From assembly GCF_011303755.1 (NCBI RefSeq), contig NZ_CP049885.1:1408001-1472000 (forward strand): DNA of 64,000 nt, given 5' to 3'. The position numbers and the translations under genes are program-made. Positions 8,666 to 17,394 of the stretch are shown here, piece after piece. The stretch's first letter is position 1. Every line of letters begins with the position of its first letter. The stretch comes from Acidovorax sp. HDW3. Lineage in GTDB: Bacteria > Pseudomonadota > Gammaproteobacteria > Burkholderiales > Burkholderiaceae_C. The notes under the pieces are model-generated. The model had not been told where the DNA came from. It saw nothing but the letters and a program-made list of their open reading frames with translations, and did no database searches.

Positions 8666-10225
8666 TCACTGCGGCGCCATGCCGGGGCGGCGCGGGCGCG
8701 CCACGCGCAGCTTGAGCGCCACGCGCCGCCAGCCGATCACGATACCCGTCAGGCTCATGACGGCGCCACCCAGACTGAGCACGATCAGCACGCCATCCCA
8801 CAGCGGGCGCAGGCTGAGCAGCGGCAACCAGTCCCAACTGTGCAGCATGGCAAACAGCCAGCGATGCAGGCGGCGGTGGCTGTCGGTGCGGCCGAGCACC
8901 GCGCCGGTGTGCGGGTTCACGTGCACCCAGCTGGCCTGCGCGTCGCTGAAGACCACGCGCAGCACCGGCAGGGGCTTGTCGGCGCCGCCGCCCATGGTGT
9001 GTTCGGCGCGGGCGTAGTAATGGGTGTCATAGGCCTGCAGGGTGTCGATGCGCACCACCGGGTCGGGCAGCAGGCGGGCGACGGCGGCTTCCAGCTCGCC
9101 CGGCGCCCAGGCGTGGGGGCGGGCCGTGGCGGCGTCCAGCAGTGTGGCCGGCTCCCCCGGGGCCGTGGCCTGTACCAGGGTGTGGCCTGCCGTGCGCGTC
9201 CAGCGCAGCTCGCGCACGCTCGCCGGGGCGGCGGCCAGCAGGGCCGGCACGCCAGCCGGCTGCGCTGGCAGCAGGAGGGGGCCGCCCTGCATCGCCGCCA
9301 TCCGCAGAGGTGTGGCGCCACTGTCGAAAAGGCGCCAGGGGTTCATCGACATCAGGCCGCTGAAGATCCAGGTGAAGGTGATGGCTGCAAACAGCAGGCC
9401 CGTGGCGTGGTGCCAGCGCATCATGGCGCCGGGGTAGGGCGAGCGCCTGCCGCTTTTGTACCTGCCGGCAAAGCGCCAACGCAGTACCCCGACCACGGTG
9501 CCCAGCAGCGTCACCGCGATACCCAGGATGGACAGCCCGTTCACGATATCCGTCCAGTACGCATTGAAGGCATTGCCGCGCAGGGGGTAGAGCCAGTGGA
9601 TCCAGGCGCCGGCGTAGTTCCACAGGCGTTCGGTGCGCGGGGCATCGCGCACCACCTCGCCGGTGGTGCCGGAGATGTAGAGCAGCGTGCCTTCGGCGTC
9701 GTCCAGCCGCACGCGGTGCAGCGGGCGGTGGGCGTCGAGCGCGCGCGAGTGGGTGAAGGCGTCTTCATCCAGCGGGCCCTCGTAGGCCAGGGCAACGCCT
9801 GCGCCCGCGTAGGCGGCGGCGCTGGCCAGGGCGTGCGCCGTATCCACGCCGGCCAGCCGGGCGCCGGTTTCGGCGTCGATGACCACGGTGGCAGGGCGCG
9901 CCATCCTGGCGTTCTTGCGGCCTGCCGCCGGGGCGTCTTGCGCGGGCGTGGCCAGGTACACCGGGCGGCCCGCGCTGGCCACGGCCAGGCGCAGGTCCTG
10001 CAGCGGGCCGTCCAGTCCGGCGGCGGCCAGCGCCTGCGCGGGGCCGAGCGCCACCGGGGCCGTGCGCAGGGGCGGCAGGTGCTCCAGCCGCTCGGCGGGC
10101 GTGAGCTTGGGGTAGCCCACGTACATCATCACCACGCCCGAGACGAACCACATGGCAAAGAAGGCGCACAGCAGCACCCCCAGCCAGCGGTGGATCAGGA
10201 ACAGCCAGCGTTTGGCATGTGCCAT
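8666..10225 (-). CDS. PepSY-associated membrane protein (iron/siderophore reductase-like)
   Basis: The 519-residue protein begins with a membrane anchor (KRWLFLIHRWLGVLLCAFFA) typical of PepSY_TM/PiuB proteins. Large periplasmic segments alternate with three further membrane helices. Such proteins often accompany TonB-dependent siderophore receptors and are thought to act in periplasmic iron release or reduction. I chose the ATG at 10225, which has GGAGG six bases upstream; an in-frame TTG at 10240 is the alternative. The upstream receptor ends 16 bases before it, so the two are co-transcribed. Confidence 0.82.
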   Translation of the reverse strand: MAHAKRWLFLIHRWLGVLLCAFFAMWFVSGVVMMYVGYPKLTPAERLEHLPPLRTAPVALGPAQALAAAGLDGPLQDLRLAVASAGRPVYLATPAQDAPAAGRKNARMARPATVVIDAETGARLAGVDTAHALASAAAYAGAGVALAYEGPLDEDAFTHSRALDAHRPLHRVRLDDAEGTLLYISGTTGEVVRDAPRTERLWNYAGAWIHWLYPLRGNAFNAYWTDIVNGLSILGIAVTLLGTVVGVLRWRFAGRYKSGRRSPYPGAMMRWHHATGLLFAAITFTWIFSGLMSMNPWRLFDSGATPLRMAAMQGGPLLLPAQPAGVPALLAAAPASVRELRWTRTAGHTLVQATAPGEPATLLDAATARPHAWAPGELEAAVARLLPDPVVRIDTLQAYDTHYYARAEHTMGGGADKPLPVLRVVFSDAQASWVHVNPHTGAVLGRTDSHRRLHRWLFAMLHSWDWLPLLSLRPLWDGVLIVLSLGGAVMSLTGIVIGWRRVALKLRVARPRRPGMAPQ

Positions 10226-10241
10226 GGCAGCCTCCGGCAAC

Positions 10242-12464
10242 TCAGAACGCGACGTGCAGCGTCACGTCGGCGGTGCGCGGCGCGCCGAGGTAGACCTGGT
10301 CCCGCGTCTCGGCCGCATAGATGCGGTCGGTGGCGTTGCGCACGCGGCCTGTCAAGGTCGTCGTCTTGTTGATCTTCCACGCCAGGCCCAGATCGAGCAG
10401 CGTGTACGACGGCCAGTACTTGGTGTTGGCCGCATTGCCATACACCTTGCCGACATAGCGCACGCCAGCGCTGGCGGTGACGGTGGGCGTGATCGCATAC
10501 GACGCCCATAGGTTGGCCACCTGCTGCGGCACCAGTTGCGGCACATTGCCCGCGCGCGAAACGCCGCCCTGCACAAAGTTCTCGTACCGTGCACGGATCA
10601 GCGACAGGTTGCCCTGCAGCTGCCATTGCGGCGTGGGGCGAATGCCCGCCGACAGCTCGATGCCCTTGGACGACTGCTCGCCAACCAGCACCGTGAGGTT
10701 GGGGTTGGACGGGTCTTGCGAGGCGATGTTCTGGCGGCGGATGTCAAAGGCCGCCACCGTGGCGCTGCCCTTGCCGTCCCAGAAGTCGAACTTGCTGCCG
10801 ACTTCGACCTGGCGGCCCGTGGTCAGCTCGCTGTTGTTGCGCACATCGGCAAACGAGGCCGAGGCCAGCGAGCCCGAGGGCGGGTCGGCGGCGTTGGAGG
10901 CCTGCGCATACAGGTTGGCACCAGGCGCAATGTCCCACACCACACCCAGGCGGCCCGTGGTGGGGTTGTAGCTGCGGCTGAAAGTGGCAGGCGCGGTGGC
11001 CGTCACGGCGCGGCGGTTCACCAGCTCCAGGTCGATGCGCTCGTGCCGTAGCGCAGTAATCAGGTTCACCCCGGGGGCTACCAGGGTGCGGTTTTCCAGG
11101 TACAGCGCGGTGTTGGTGATCTTGTTGTTCTTGTCCGGGTTCAACGCTGGCGACATGCCGGGGATGTCAAAGAAGTTCTCGGTCGTGAAGTGGTAGGGGT
11201 TTACCGTGCTCACCGTGACCGAAGGGCCGAAGGGGAAGCGCGTCTGCCGGTTCACGCTCACGTCCAGGCCAAAGGCCCAGTCGCTTTTTTTGCCCGCCCA
11301 CTGGCCTTGGTAGGTGCCCTCCAGCCGGTCGCCCACCAGCGTCTGGTCGTGGCGCTGCAGGTAGGGGGAGGTGCGGGTGACAGCGGTGTTGTTCGCGTTG
11401 AAGGTGTAGATCTCGACATTGCGGTAGTCGCGCAGGGCGTCGTACACGTAGAACGTGTTCTTGAGCTGCAGCGCATCAGACACGCGCCACTGCGCCACCG
11501 AGCGCAGCCACTGCACACGGTGCTCGTACATACCGTCCGCACTGTTGTAGTTCTTGAAGCGCGTGGCCGGGTCGATGCGCAGCGCGCCCTCGGCGGGGTT
11601 GAGCACCGGTGTGCCCCAGTAGGGGCGGTCCACATGGTCCTTCTGGTACTCGTAAGCCAATGTGTGCGTCCAACCTCCGCCCAGATCCGACAACAGCGAG
11701 GTCGCCAGCTGGGTGGACTCGGTCTTGGTGCCCTCGGTCCAGCTGCCTGCGTTGCGGTGGTTGAGGTCGATGCGCGCGTAGTGCGCAGGGCCTGCGCTGC
11801 CATCGCCGCCTGCGATGCGGCGGTTCAGGCCCACCGACACCTCCTTCAAATCGTACGCGCCCAGGCGCAACTGGCCCTCGGCAAAGTCGCTGCGCTCGGC
11901 CGTCTTGGTGATGTAGTTGATGGAGCCGCCGACGCCGCCCGAGCCGTACAAAAAGCTTGACGCGCCGCCGATGGCCTCGACGCGGTCGTAAATCCAGCTG
12001 TCCACCGCACGCGTGGCACTGCCGTACTGTGGGCTGATGCCGTTGTAGAGCTGCGCTACCGAATTGCTGGTGAAACCCCGGTAGTGCGCAGCCATGGAAC
12101 CCGGTGCGTTGTGCGCGGTCACCCCAGGAATGGCGCGCAGGATTTCCTGCGTGTCCTGGGCGCCGCGCGCCTCGATGGTGGCGCGGTCCACCACGGTGAC
12201 GGCGGCTGGGTTCTCGCGCGCCGTCAGACCCAGGCGGCTGCCGGTTTCGACCGGAGTATCGAGGTTCAGGCGGCCATTGGGCGTGGGTACGGAATCGACC
12301 ACCTGCACGGCTTGCAGCGTGGGCGTATCAGTGCTCTGGCCTTGGGCTGCGGCTGCCAGGGGCGCGAAGGCCAGGCCTGCCAGCAGGCTGGCATACAGAG
12401 GTGACAGGGTGAACGAAGGGGCATGGGCGCGCGTGGCGGCCACGCGGGCAGGGAAACGGGTCAT
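10242..12464 (-). CDS. TonB-dependent siderophore receptor
   Basis: The 740-residue outer-membrane receptor has a signal peptide and an N-terminal plug (ENPAAVTVVDRATIEARGAQ, then ILRAIPGVTAHNAPGS). A 22-strand-type barrel follows, ending in the usual aromatic residue (VTLHVAF). There is no STN signalling domain before the plug, so it probably does not control a sigma factor itself. The siderophore is unknown. It heads a receptor-PepSY operon. Confidence 0.9.
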   Translation of the reverse strand: MTRFPARVAATRAHAPSFTLSPLYASLLAGLAFAPLAAAAQGQSTDTPTLQAVQVVDSVPTPNGRLNLDTPVETGSRLGLTARENPAAVTVVDRATIEARGAQDTQEILRAIPGVTAHNAPGSMAAHYRGFTSNSVAQLYNGISPQYGSATRAVDSWIYDRVEAIGGASSFLYGSGGVGGSINYITKTAERSDFAEGQLRLGAYDLKEVSVGLNRRIAGGDGSAGPAHYARIDLNHRNAGSWTEGTKTESTQLATSLLSDLGGGWTHTLAYEYQKDHVDRPYWGTPVLNPAEGALRIDPATRFKNYNSADGMYEHRVQWLRSVAQWRVSDALQLKNTFYVYDALRDYRNVEIYTFNANNTAVTRTSPYLQRHDQTLVGDRLEGTYQGQWAGKKSDWAFGLDVSVNRQTRFPFGPSVTVSTVNPYHFTTENFFDIPGMSPALNPDKNNKITNTALYLENRTLVAPGVNLITALRHERIDLELVNRRAVTATAPATFSRSYNPTTGRLGVVWDIAPGANLYAQASNAADPPSGSLASASFADVRNNSELTTGRQVEVGSKFDFWDGKGSATVAAFDIRRQNIASQDPSNPNLTVLVGEQSSKGIELSAGIRPTPQWQLQGNLSLIRARYENFVQGGVSRAGNVPQLVPQQVANLWASYAITPTVTASAGVRYVGKVYGNAANTKYWPSYTLLDLGLAWKINKTTTLTGRVRNATDRIYAAETRDQVYLGAPRTADVTLHVAF

Positions 12465-12603
12465 GGAAACTCTCTTGAACGGATGGCGCGGCTGCGCGGG
12501 CCGGCCCTTGTGCGCAAAGGCGGCGTGGCGCAGGCAGGCTCAGGCGCAGACACACAGGCCCACGGCCGCAGGGGGGGGCGGGTGCAGGCGAAGCGGGAGT
12601 CGG

Positions 12604-12963
12604 TCAGGAGAGTGGGGGCGGGCCACGCGCCGGCAGGGGCGCAGCGGTGGCGGCTGCGATGCGTGCAGCCTCGATGGGTTGCAGCGCATGGGCCAGGGGC
12701 AAGGGCGGGATCACTGTGCCGATCGCCGGGGCCGGCGGTGCACCTACTGGCGTGCACAGCGGGCAGTCCATGCCGGACGATCCCATTTTTTCCACCGTGC
12801 CGTCATCGGTCTGCATGAGCAGCATGATGGCGCCAGTGCCGGAGCAGATGAGCTGCACCGGCTGCGGATGCACGATGGGCGCGGCGATGGCCACACCGAG
12901 TGATGCCAGGAACCAGGCCAGCACCCACAGGCGTAGCACATAAAAGATTCTTGGCATATTCAT
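12604..12963 (-). CDS. Small DUF2946-like exported protein
   Basis: The protein of about 119 residues has one N-terminal hydrophobic segment (FYVLRLWVLAWFLASLGVAI). It then carries a cysteine pair of the DCPLC type plus an upstream cysteine in LICSGTGA, and a proline-rich tail. Proteins of this sort (DUF2946 family) sit beside TonB receptors for metals in Burkholderiales. The start is uncertain: ATGs at 12963 and 12957 are in frame and neither has a clear ribosome binding site. The 139 bases between it and the receptor show nothing else. Confidence 0.6.
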   Translation of the reverse strand: MNMPRIFYVLRLWVLAWFLASLGVAIAAPIVHPQPVQLICSGTGAIMLLMQTDDGTVEKMGSSGMDCPLCTPVGAPPAPAIGTVIPPLPLAHALQPIEAARIAAATAAPLPARGPPPLS

Positions 12964-13061
12964 GTTTGCGATCATACCCGGCAACACACTGGTGCATCAC
13001 CTGCGCTCTGCTAACTCACATTTGGCTACCATGCGTCCATACCAACCGCCAGGAGGGGATG

Positions 13062-14669
13062 ATGGGCCAAGACAGTGAACACGCGCTGCTCGAACGGCTG
13101 GAGCAGCTCAACCGCATCGGCGCTGCGCTCTCGCGCGAACGTGATACCGAGCGCCTTCTGGCCAGCATTCTCGATGCTGCCAAAGAGCTGCTGGGCGCCG
13201 ATGGTGGCACGCTCTACCGCGTGCGCGAAGACGGCCAGGCGCTGCGCTTTGCCATCGTGCGCACCGATTCGCTGGGCCTGCGCCTGGGCGGCCCGGGGGA
13301 GGAGGCGCCGCAGTTTCCCGACCTGCCCCTGCACCAGGCCGATGGCAGTCCCAACGACCGCCTGGTGGCCGTGCACGCGGCGGTGCACGACCGCACGGTG
13401 AACATTGCCGACGCCTATTGCCAGAAGAATTTTGATTTTTCTGGCACCCGCGCCTTTGATGCCCGCACGGGCTACCGCTCGCAGTCGTTTTTGACCGTGC
13501 CGATGAAAAACCACGAGCATGAGCTGATCGGCGTGCTGCAGCTCATCAACGCCCGCGCCTGCGAAGGCGGCGCAGTACGCGCCTTCAGCGCGCAAGACCA
13601 GCACCTGGCGGAATCGCTGGCCTCGCAAGCGGCCATCGCCTTGAGCAACCGCCAGCTCATAGGCCAGCTCGAACACCTGTTTGAGTCCTTTGTGCAGCTC
13701 ATCAACCTGGCGATTGACGAAAAATCTCCCTACACCGGCGGCCATTGCCAGCGCGTGCCCGCCCTGACCATGGCGCTGGCCGAAGCCGCCCACGCCTGCA
13801 CGCAAGGCCCGCTGGCCGAATTTGCCATGACCGAGCGCGACCGCTACGAGCTCAAAATGGCCGGCCTGCTGCACGACTGCGGCAAGATCACCACGCCCGT
13901 GCACGTGGTGGACAAGGCCACCAAGCTGCAAACCATTTTTGACCGCATCGACCTGATCGACACGCGCTTTGAAGTGCTCAAGCGCGACGCCCAGATCGAC
14001 ACGCTGCGCCACCAACTGGCGCTGCGCCCCGTGCAAGACGCGGTGGCAGAAGCACAACTGCAGCAGCAGCTGCAGCAGCACATGCGCCAGCTGCACACCG
14101 AGCGCGATTTTCTGCGCAGCAGCAACCAGGGCAGCGAAGCCATGTCCGAAGCCGCACAGCAACGCGTGCGCGACATTGCCCAGGCGCACCAGTGGCGCAA
14201 CCCGCAAGGGGTGCGCACGGCCTTTTTGACGGCCGAGGAGGTGGACAACCTGACGATACGCGCCGGCACCCTGACCCAGGCCGAGCGCGATGTCATCAAC
14301 CACCACATCGTCGCCACCATCAAAATGCTCGAGAGCCTGCCCTGGCCCGGGCACCTGAAAAACGTGCCCGAATACGCCGGCGGCCACCACGAGCGCATGG
14401 ACGGGCGCGGCTACCCCCGGGGCCTGACGCGCGAGCAAATGAGCTGGCAGGCGCGCATGTTGGGCCTGGCGGACATCTTTGAAGCCCTCACGGCCGTCGA
14501 TCGGCCCTACAAGCGAGGCATGAAGCTCTCTGAAGCGCTGGCCATCATGCAGCGCATGACCGACGGTGGCCACATCGACCCGGACCTGTTCGCCATCTTT
14601 GTGCGCGAGCGCGTGTACCTGCGCTACGCCCAGCAGTTTCTGGACCCGGCGCAGGTGGATATCGACTGA
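13062..14669 (+). CDS. GAF and HD-GYP domain protein, predicted cyclic-di-GMP phosphodiesterase
   Basis: The 535-residue protein has a GAF sensor domain at about residues 10-195 and a C-terminal HD-GYP domain. The metal and catalytic residues are visible as HCQRVP, HDCGK and HHERMDGRGYP, so hydrolysis of cyclic-di-GMP is likely. The HD and GYP halves are separated by about 115 extra, mostly helical residues (bases about 13931-14265). I chose the second of two adjacent ATGs, at 13062, which is five bases from AGGAGGGG. Confidence 0.88.
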   Translation: MGQDSEHALLERLEQLNRIGAALSRERDTERLLASILDAAKELLGADGGTLYRVREDGQALRFAIVRTDSLGLRLGGPGEEAPQFPDLPLHQADGSPNDRLVAVHAAVHDRTVNIADAYCQKNFDFSGTRAFDARTGYRSQSFLTVPMKNHEHELIGVLQLINARACEGGAVRAFSAQDQHLAESLASQAAIALSNRQLIGQLEHLFESFVQLINLAIDEKSPYTGGHCQRVPALTMALAEAAHACTQGPLAEFAMTERDRYELKMAGLLHDCGKITTPVHVVDKATKLQTIFDRIDLIDTRFEVLKRDAQIDTLRHQLALRPVQDAVAEAQLQQQLQQHMRQLHTERDFLRSSNQGSEAMSEAAQQRVRDIAQAHQWRNPQGVRTAFLTAEEVDNLTIRAGTLTQAERDVINHHIVATIKMLESLPWPGHLKNVPEYAGGHHERMDGRGYPRGLTREQMSWQARMLGLADIFEALTAVDRPYKRGMKLSEALAIMQRMTDGGHIDPDLFAIFVRERVYLRYAQQFLDPAQVDID

Positions 14670-14684
14670 CCCAGCGCGCGTTTG

Positions 14685-16031
14685 TTACAGCCGCTTGACC
14701 AGTACCTGGCTCTTGCGGTCCCAGTTGTACTTGCGCTTGCGCGCCTCGGGCAGCCAGTTGGGATCGACCGGGGCAAAGCCGCGCTTCAAGAACCAGTGCA
14801 TGGTGCGCGTGGTCAGCACGAACAGGCTGGCGAGCCCCTGCTCGCGTGCGCGCTGCTCGATGCGCTTGAGCAGCTTCTCGCCGTCGCCCGTGCCCTGGCT
14901 TTGCGGTGAGACGGTGACGGCGGCCATCTCGCCGGTTTTTTGTTCGGGGTAGGGGTAGAGCGCGGCGCAGCCAAAGAGCACGCCGTCGTGCTCGATGATG
15001 GTGTAGTTGGCAATGTCGCGCTCGATCTCGGTGCGGTCGCGTTTGACCAGGGTGCCGTCTTTCTCGAAGGGCTCGATCAGTTGCAGGATGCCGGCGACGT
15101 CGTCGGCCGTGGCCTCGCGCAGCTCTTCGAGTTTTTCATCGACCACCATGGTGCCAATGCCGTCGTGCACGTAAATTTCGAGCAAGAGCGCGCCGTCGGC
15201 AGCAAACGGGATGATGTGGCTGCGTTCGACGCCATGCTGGCAGGCGCGCACGCAGTGCTGCAGGTAAAACGCCGGGTCGGTCGGGCGCAGCGCCGGGGGC
15301 AGCTTGGTGAGCAGCTGGCGTGCCTGGGCCAGGGGCAGCTCGGTGTCGATGGGGTTGTCCTCGCTCTCGGGCTCCTCCGGGCGCGTGCGGATGCCGGGCA
15401 CTTCGGCCAAAAAAATGAGCTTGTCGGCCTTGAGCTCGCTGGCCACGCGCGTGGCGACTTCTTCCATCGCCAGGTTGAAGGCTTCGCCGGTGGGCGAGAA
15501 GCCAAAGGGCGACATCAGTACCAGCGCGTCCATGTCCAGGCCGCGCTGGATGCCGGCCACGTCCACCTTGCGCACCATGCCCGAGTGCTGAAAATCCACG
15601 CCATCGACGATGCCCACCGGGCGCGCGGTGATGAAGTTGCCCGAGATCACCCGCACCTTGGAGCCCGCCATGGGCGTGTTCGGCAGGCCCTGGCTGAACG
15701 CGGCCTCGATCTCGTAGCGCAGCTGGCCGGCGGCCTCCTGGGCGCAGTCGAGCGCCACCGGGTCGGTGATGCGCAGGCCGTGCGAGTAGCGCGCCGCATG
15801 GCCTTTGGCCGCCAGTTGCTCGTTCACCTGCGGGCGAAAGCCGTGCACCAGCACAATCTTTACGCCCATGGCCTGGATCATGGCCAGGTCTTGCGCAATC
15901 ACCTGCAGCTTGCCGGCCGCAATCGCCTCACCCGGCAGGCCGATGACGAAAGTCTGGTGGCGAAACTTGTGGATATACGGCGCCACCGAGCGAAACCAGG
16001 GCACGAAGGTGAAGTTGAAAACGGTGGACAT
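14685..16031 (-). CDS. argA: N-acetylglutamate synthase (ArgA type)
   Basis: The 448-residue enzyme makes N-acetylglutamate from acetyl-CoA and glutamate, the first step of arginine synthesis. It shows the expected two parts: an amino-acid-kinase-like regulatory domain (about 20-290, with LVHGFRPQVNEQLAAKGH) and a GNAT acetyltransferase domain (about 300-448, with VSPQSQGTGDGEKLL). Length fits the ArgA family (about 440). I chose the ATG at 16031 over an in-frame TTG at 16043. It stands alone rather than in an arg operon. Confidence 0.93.
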   Translation of the reverse strand: MSTVFNFTFVPWFRSVAPYIHKFRHQTFVIGLPGEAIAAGKLQVIAQDLAMIQAMGVKIVLVHGFRPQVNEQLAAKGHAARYSHGLRITDPVALDCAQEAAGQLRYEIEAAFSQGLPNTPMAGSKVRVISGNFITARPVGIVDGVDFQHSGMVRKVDVAGIQRGLDMDALVLMSPFGFSPTGEAFNLAMEEVATRVASELKADKLIFLAEVPGIRTRPEEPESEDNPIDTELPLAQARQLLTKLPPALRPTDPAFYLQHCVRACQHGVERSHIIPFAADGALLLEIYVHDGIGTMVVDEKLEELREATADDVAGILQLIEPFEKDGTLVKRDRTEIERDIANYTIIEHDGVLFGCAALYPYPEQKTGEMAAVTVSPQSQGTGDGEKLLKRIEQRAREQGLASLFVLTTRTMHWFLKRGFAPVDPNWLPEARKRKYNWDRKSQVLVKRL

Positions 16032-16056
16032 GGGCGGTGTCAACGGCAGTCAGGAT

Positions 16057-16090
16057 GGAAAAAAGCCTGCCCCCGGGGCCGGGGGCAGGC
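16057..16090 (-). terminator. Intrinsic terminator of the acyltransferase gene
   Basis: A perfect 12-bp inverted repeat (GCCTGCCCCCGG and its complement, 16065-16090) is followed on the minus strand by a T run. It ends transcription coming from the acyltransferase and separates it from argA. Confidence 0.85.
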
Positions 16091-16142
16091 ACAAAACGTT
16101 GCGCAGTGTATGCGGTTTCGCGGTTTTTGGTGCTTTTTTGGC

Positions 16143-17282
16143 TCAAACAGGCGCCGGACAAGCGCGAGTAGCTATTGTTTTTGTAGCTTTTACAGGAGCC
16201 GTTGGCGCCGCCAGGGGCACAGGGCGTGGGCTGCGTGGCTGGCGTTGGCGGTCGCGCCAGCGCAGCGCCCAGCGCTCGACCGTCATGAGCGAAACCCAGG
16301 CCAGCAGCGCCGACAGGGCAAAGCCCAGCAGCACCGTGGGCGCCCAGTGCCAGTCGGCGCGCAGATAGCGCACGATGGGGTAATGCCAGAGGTAGATGCC
16401 GTAAGAAAGTTTGCCCACCCACACCAGCGCCGGTGCGCGCAGCATCTCGTGCAGGGGGCTGCGGTCGTTTTGCAGCGCCAGCAGCACGACCAGGGTGGCG
16501 CATTCGACCAGGGTCAGGCCCCAGAGCATGACGTTCATGTCGTCCCAGGCATGGGCCATGAGCAGCGGCACGGCCAGCACCAGCCACATGCCGTGCGCCA
16601 GACGCTGGCGCAGGGCAGCGAACCAGGCCGGCTGCTCCAGCAGCAGCGCAGCCAGCAGGCTGCCCAGCAGCAGGCCGCTGGCGCGGGTGTCGAAGCGAAA
16701 GAAAATCTCGTAGAACTGCTGGCCCTGCGCCACCCACAGCCCACGCCAGGCCCAGGCCAGCAGCCACAGCAGGGCGATGGCACGCCAGCGCTGGCCGGGG
16801 GCGCTGGTGCGCACCAGCAGCATCAACAGCGGTGGCCAGACGAGGTAGAAATGCTCCTCCACCGCCAGCGACCACATGTGCAGCAGCGTGCCGGGCTGGT
16901 CGAAAAAGGCAATGCCGTAGTCCGCCAGGTAGAAGAAGGACACCAGGGCGTCGCTATAGACGTCGGTCAAATCGGGCCAAAGCAGCGGCGCGAACAGGCA
17001 GTAGGCGAGCAGGAACAGCGCCAGCGCCGGCATCAGCCGGTACAGGCGGCGGCTGTAGAAGCGCCAGTAGGCAATGCGCCCGCTGCGTTCCACCTCCTGC
17101 AGCAGCAAGGTGCTGATGAGGTAGCCGCTCAGCACAAAAAACAGATCGACGCCGTAGAACGCCCCCTCGAACAGCGGTGCGTGCGCGTGCGAGAGCATGA
17201 CGAGCAAGATGGCCACGCCGCGCAGACCGTCGAGCGCGGGGTTGTAGGGCAGAGCGGGGCGGTGTCCTGGTGGCTGGTGCAT
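16143..17282 (-). CDS. Membrane acyltransferase of the acyltransferase-3 (OafA-like) family
   Basis: The 379-residue protein has about ten membrane helices and the family opening YNPALDGLRGVAILLVMLSH with the catalytic-type histidine. FYGVDLFFVLSGYLISTLL and FYSRRLYRLMPAL follow. Such enzymes O-acylate cell-surface sugars such as LPS O-antigen or exopolysaccharide; the substrate is not deducible. The last 15 or so residues (VKATKTIATRACPAPV) come from a short two-hairpin repeat that also provides the stop region. Confidence 0.85.
   Translation of the reverse strand: MHQPPGHRPALPYNPALDGLRGVAILLVMLSHAHAPLFEGAFYGVDLFFVLSGYLISTLLLQEVERSGRIAYWRFYSRRLYRLMPALALFLLAYCLFAPLLWPDLTDVYSDALVSFFYLADYGIAFFDQPGTLLHMWSLAVEEHFYLVWPPLLMLLVRTSAPGQRWRAIALLWLLAWAWRGLWVAQGQQFYEIFFRFDTRASGLLLGSLLAALLLEQPAWFAALRQRLAHGMWLVLAVPLLMAHAWDDMNVMLWGLTLVECATLVVLLALQNDRSPLHEMLRAPALVWVGKLSYGIYLWHYPIVRYLRADWHWAPTVLLGFALSALLAWVSLMTVERWALRWRDRQRQPRSPRPVPLAAPTAPVKATKTIATRACPAPV
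16151..16187 (+). repeat. Short two-hairpin repeat, copy 3 (acyltransferase 3' end)
   Basis: The sequence reads GGACAAGCGCGAGTAGCTAT then a T run and GTAGC, a plus-orientation copy. It overlaps the last codons of the minus-strand acyltransferase gene. Confidence 0.6.
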
Positions 17283-17394
17283 GGGCGGGCGGCGATGACA
17301 AAGGGCGATGGCCGGGCGGCCTGGGGTAAACCCGAAAGGCGCGGATTGTAGTCAAAGCCCGCCGGCGCTGCTGTAACGGATAATTGCGCCCCTT

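Noticed and set aside
14940-17351. 803-codon open frame on the plus strand across argA and the acyltransferase
   Set aside because: It is antisense to two clearly recognisable genes and shows only low-complexity His/Gln/Gly-rich sequence.
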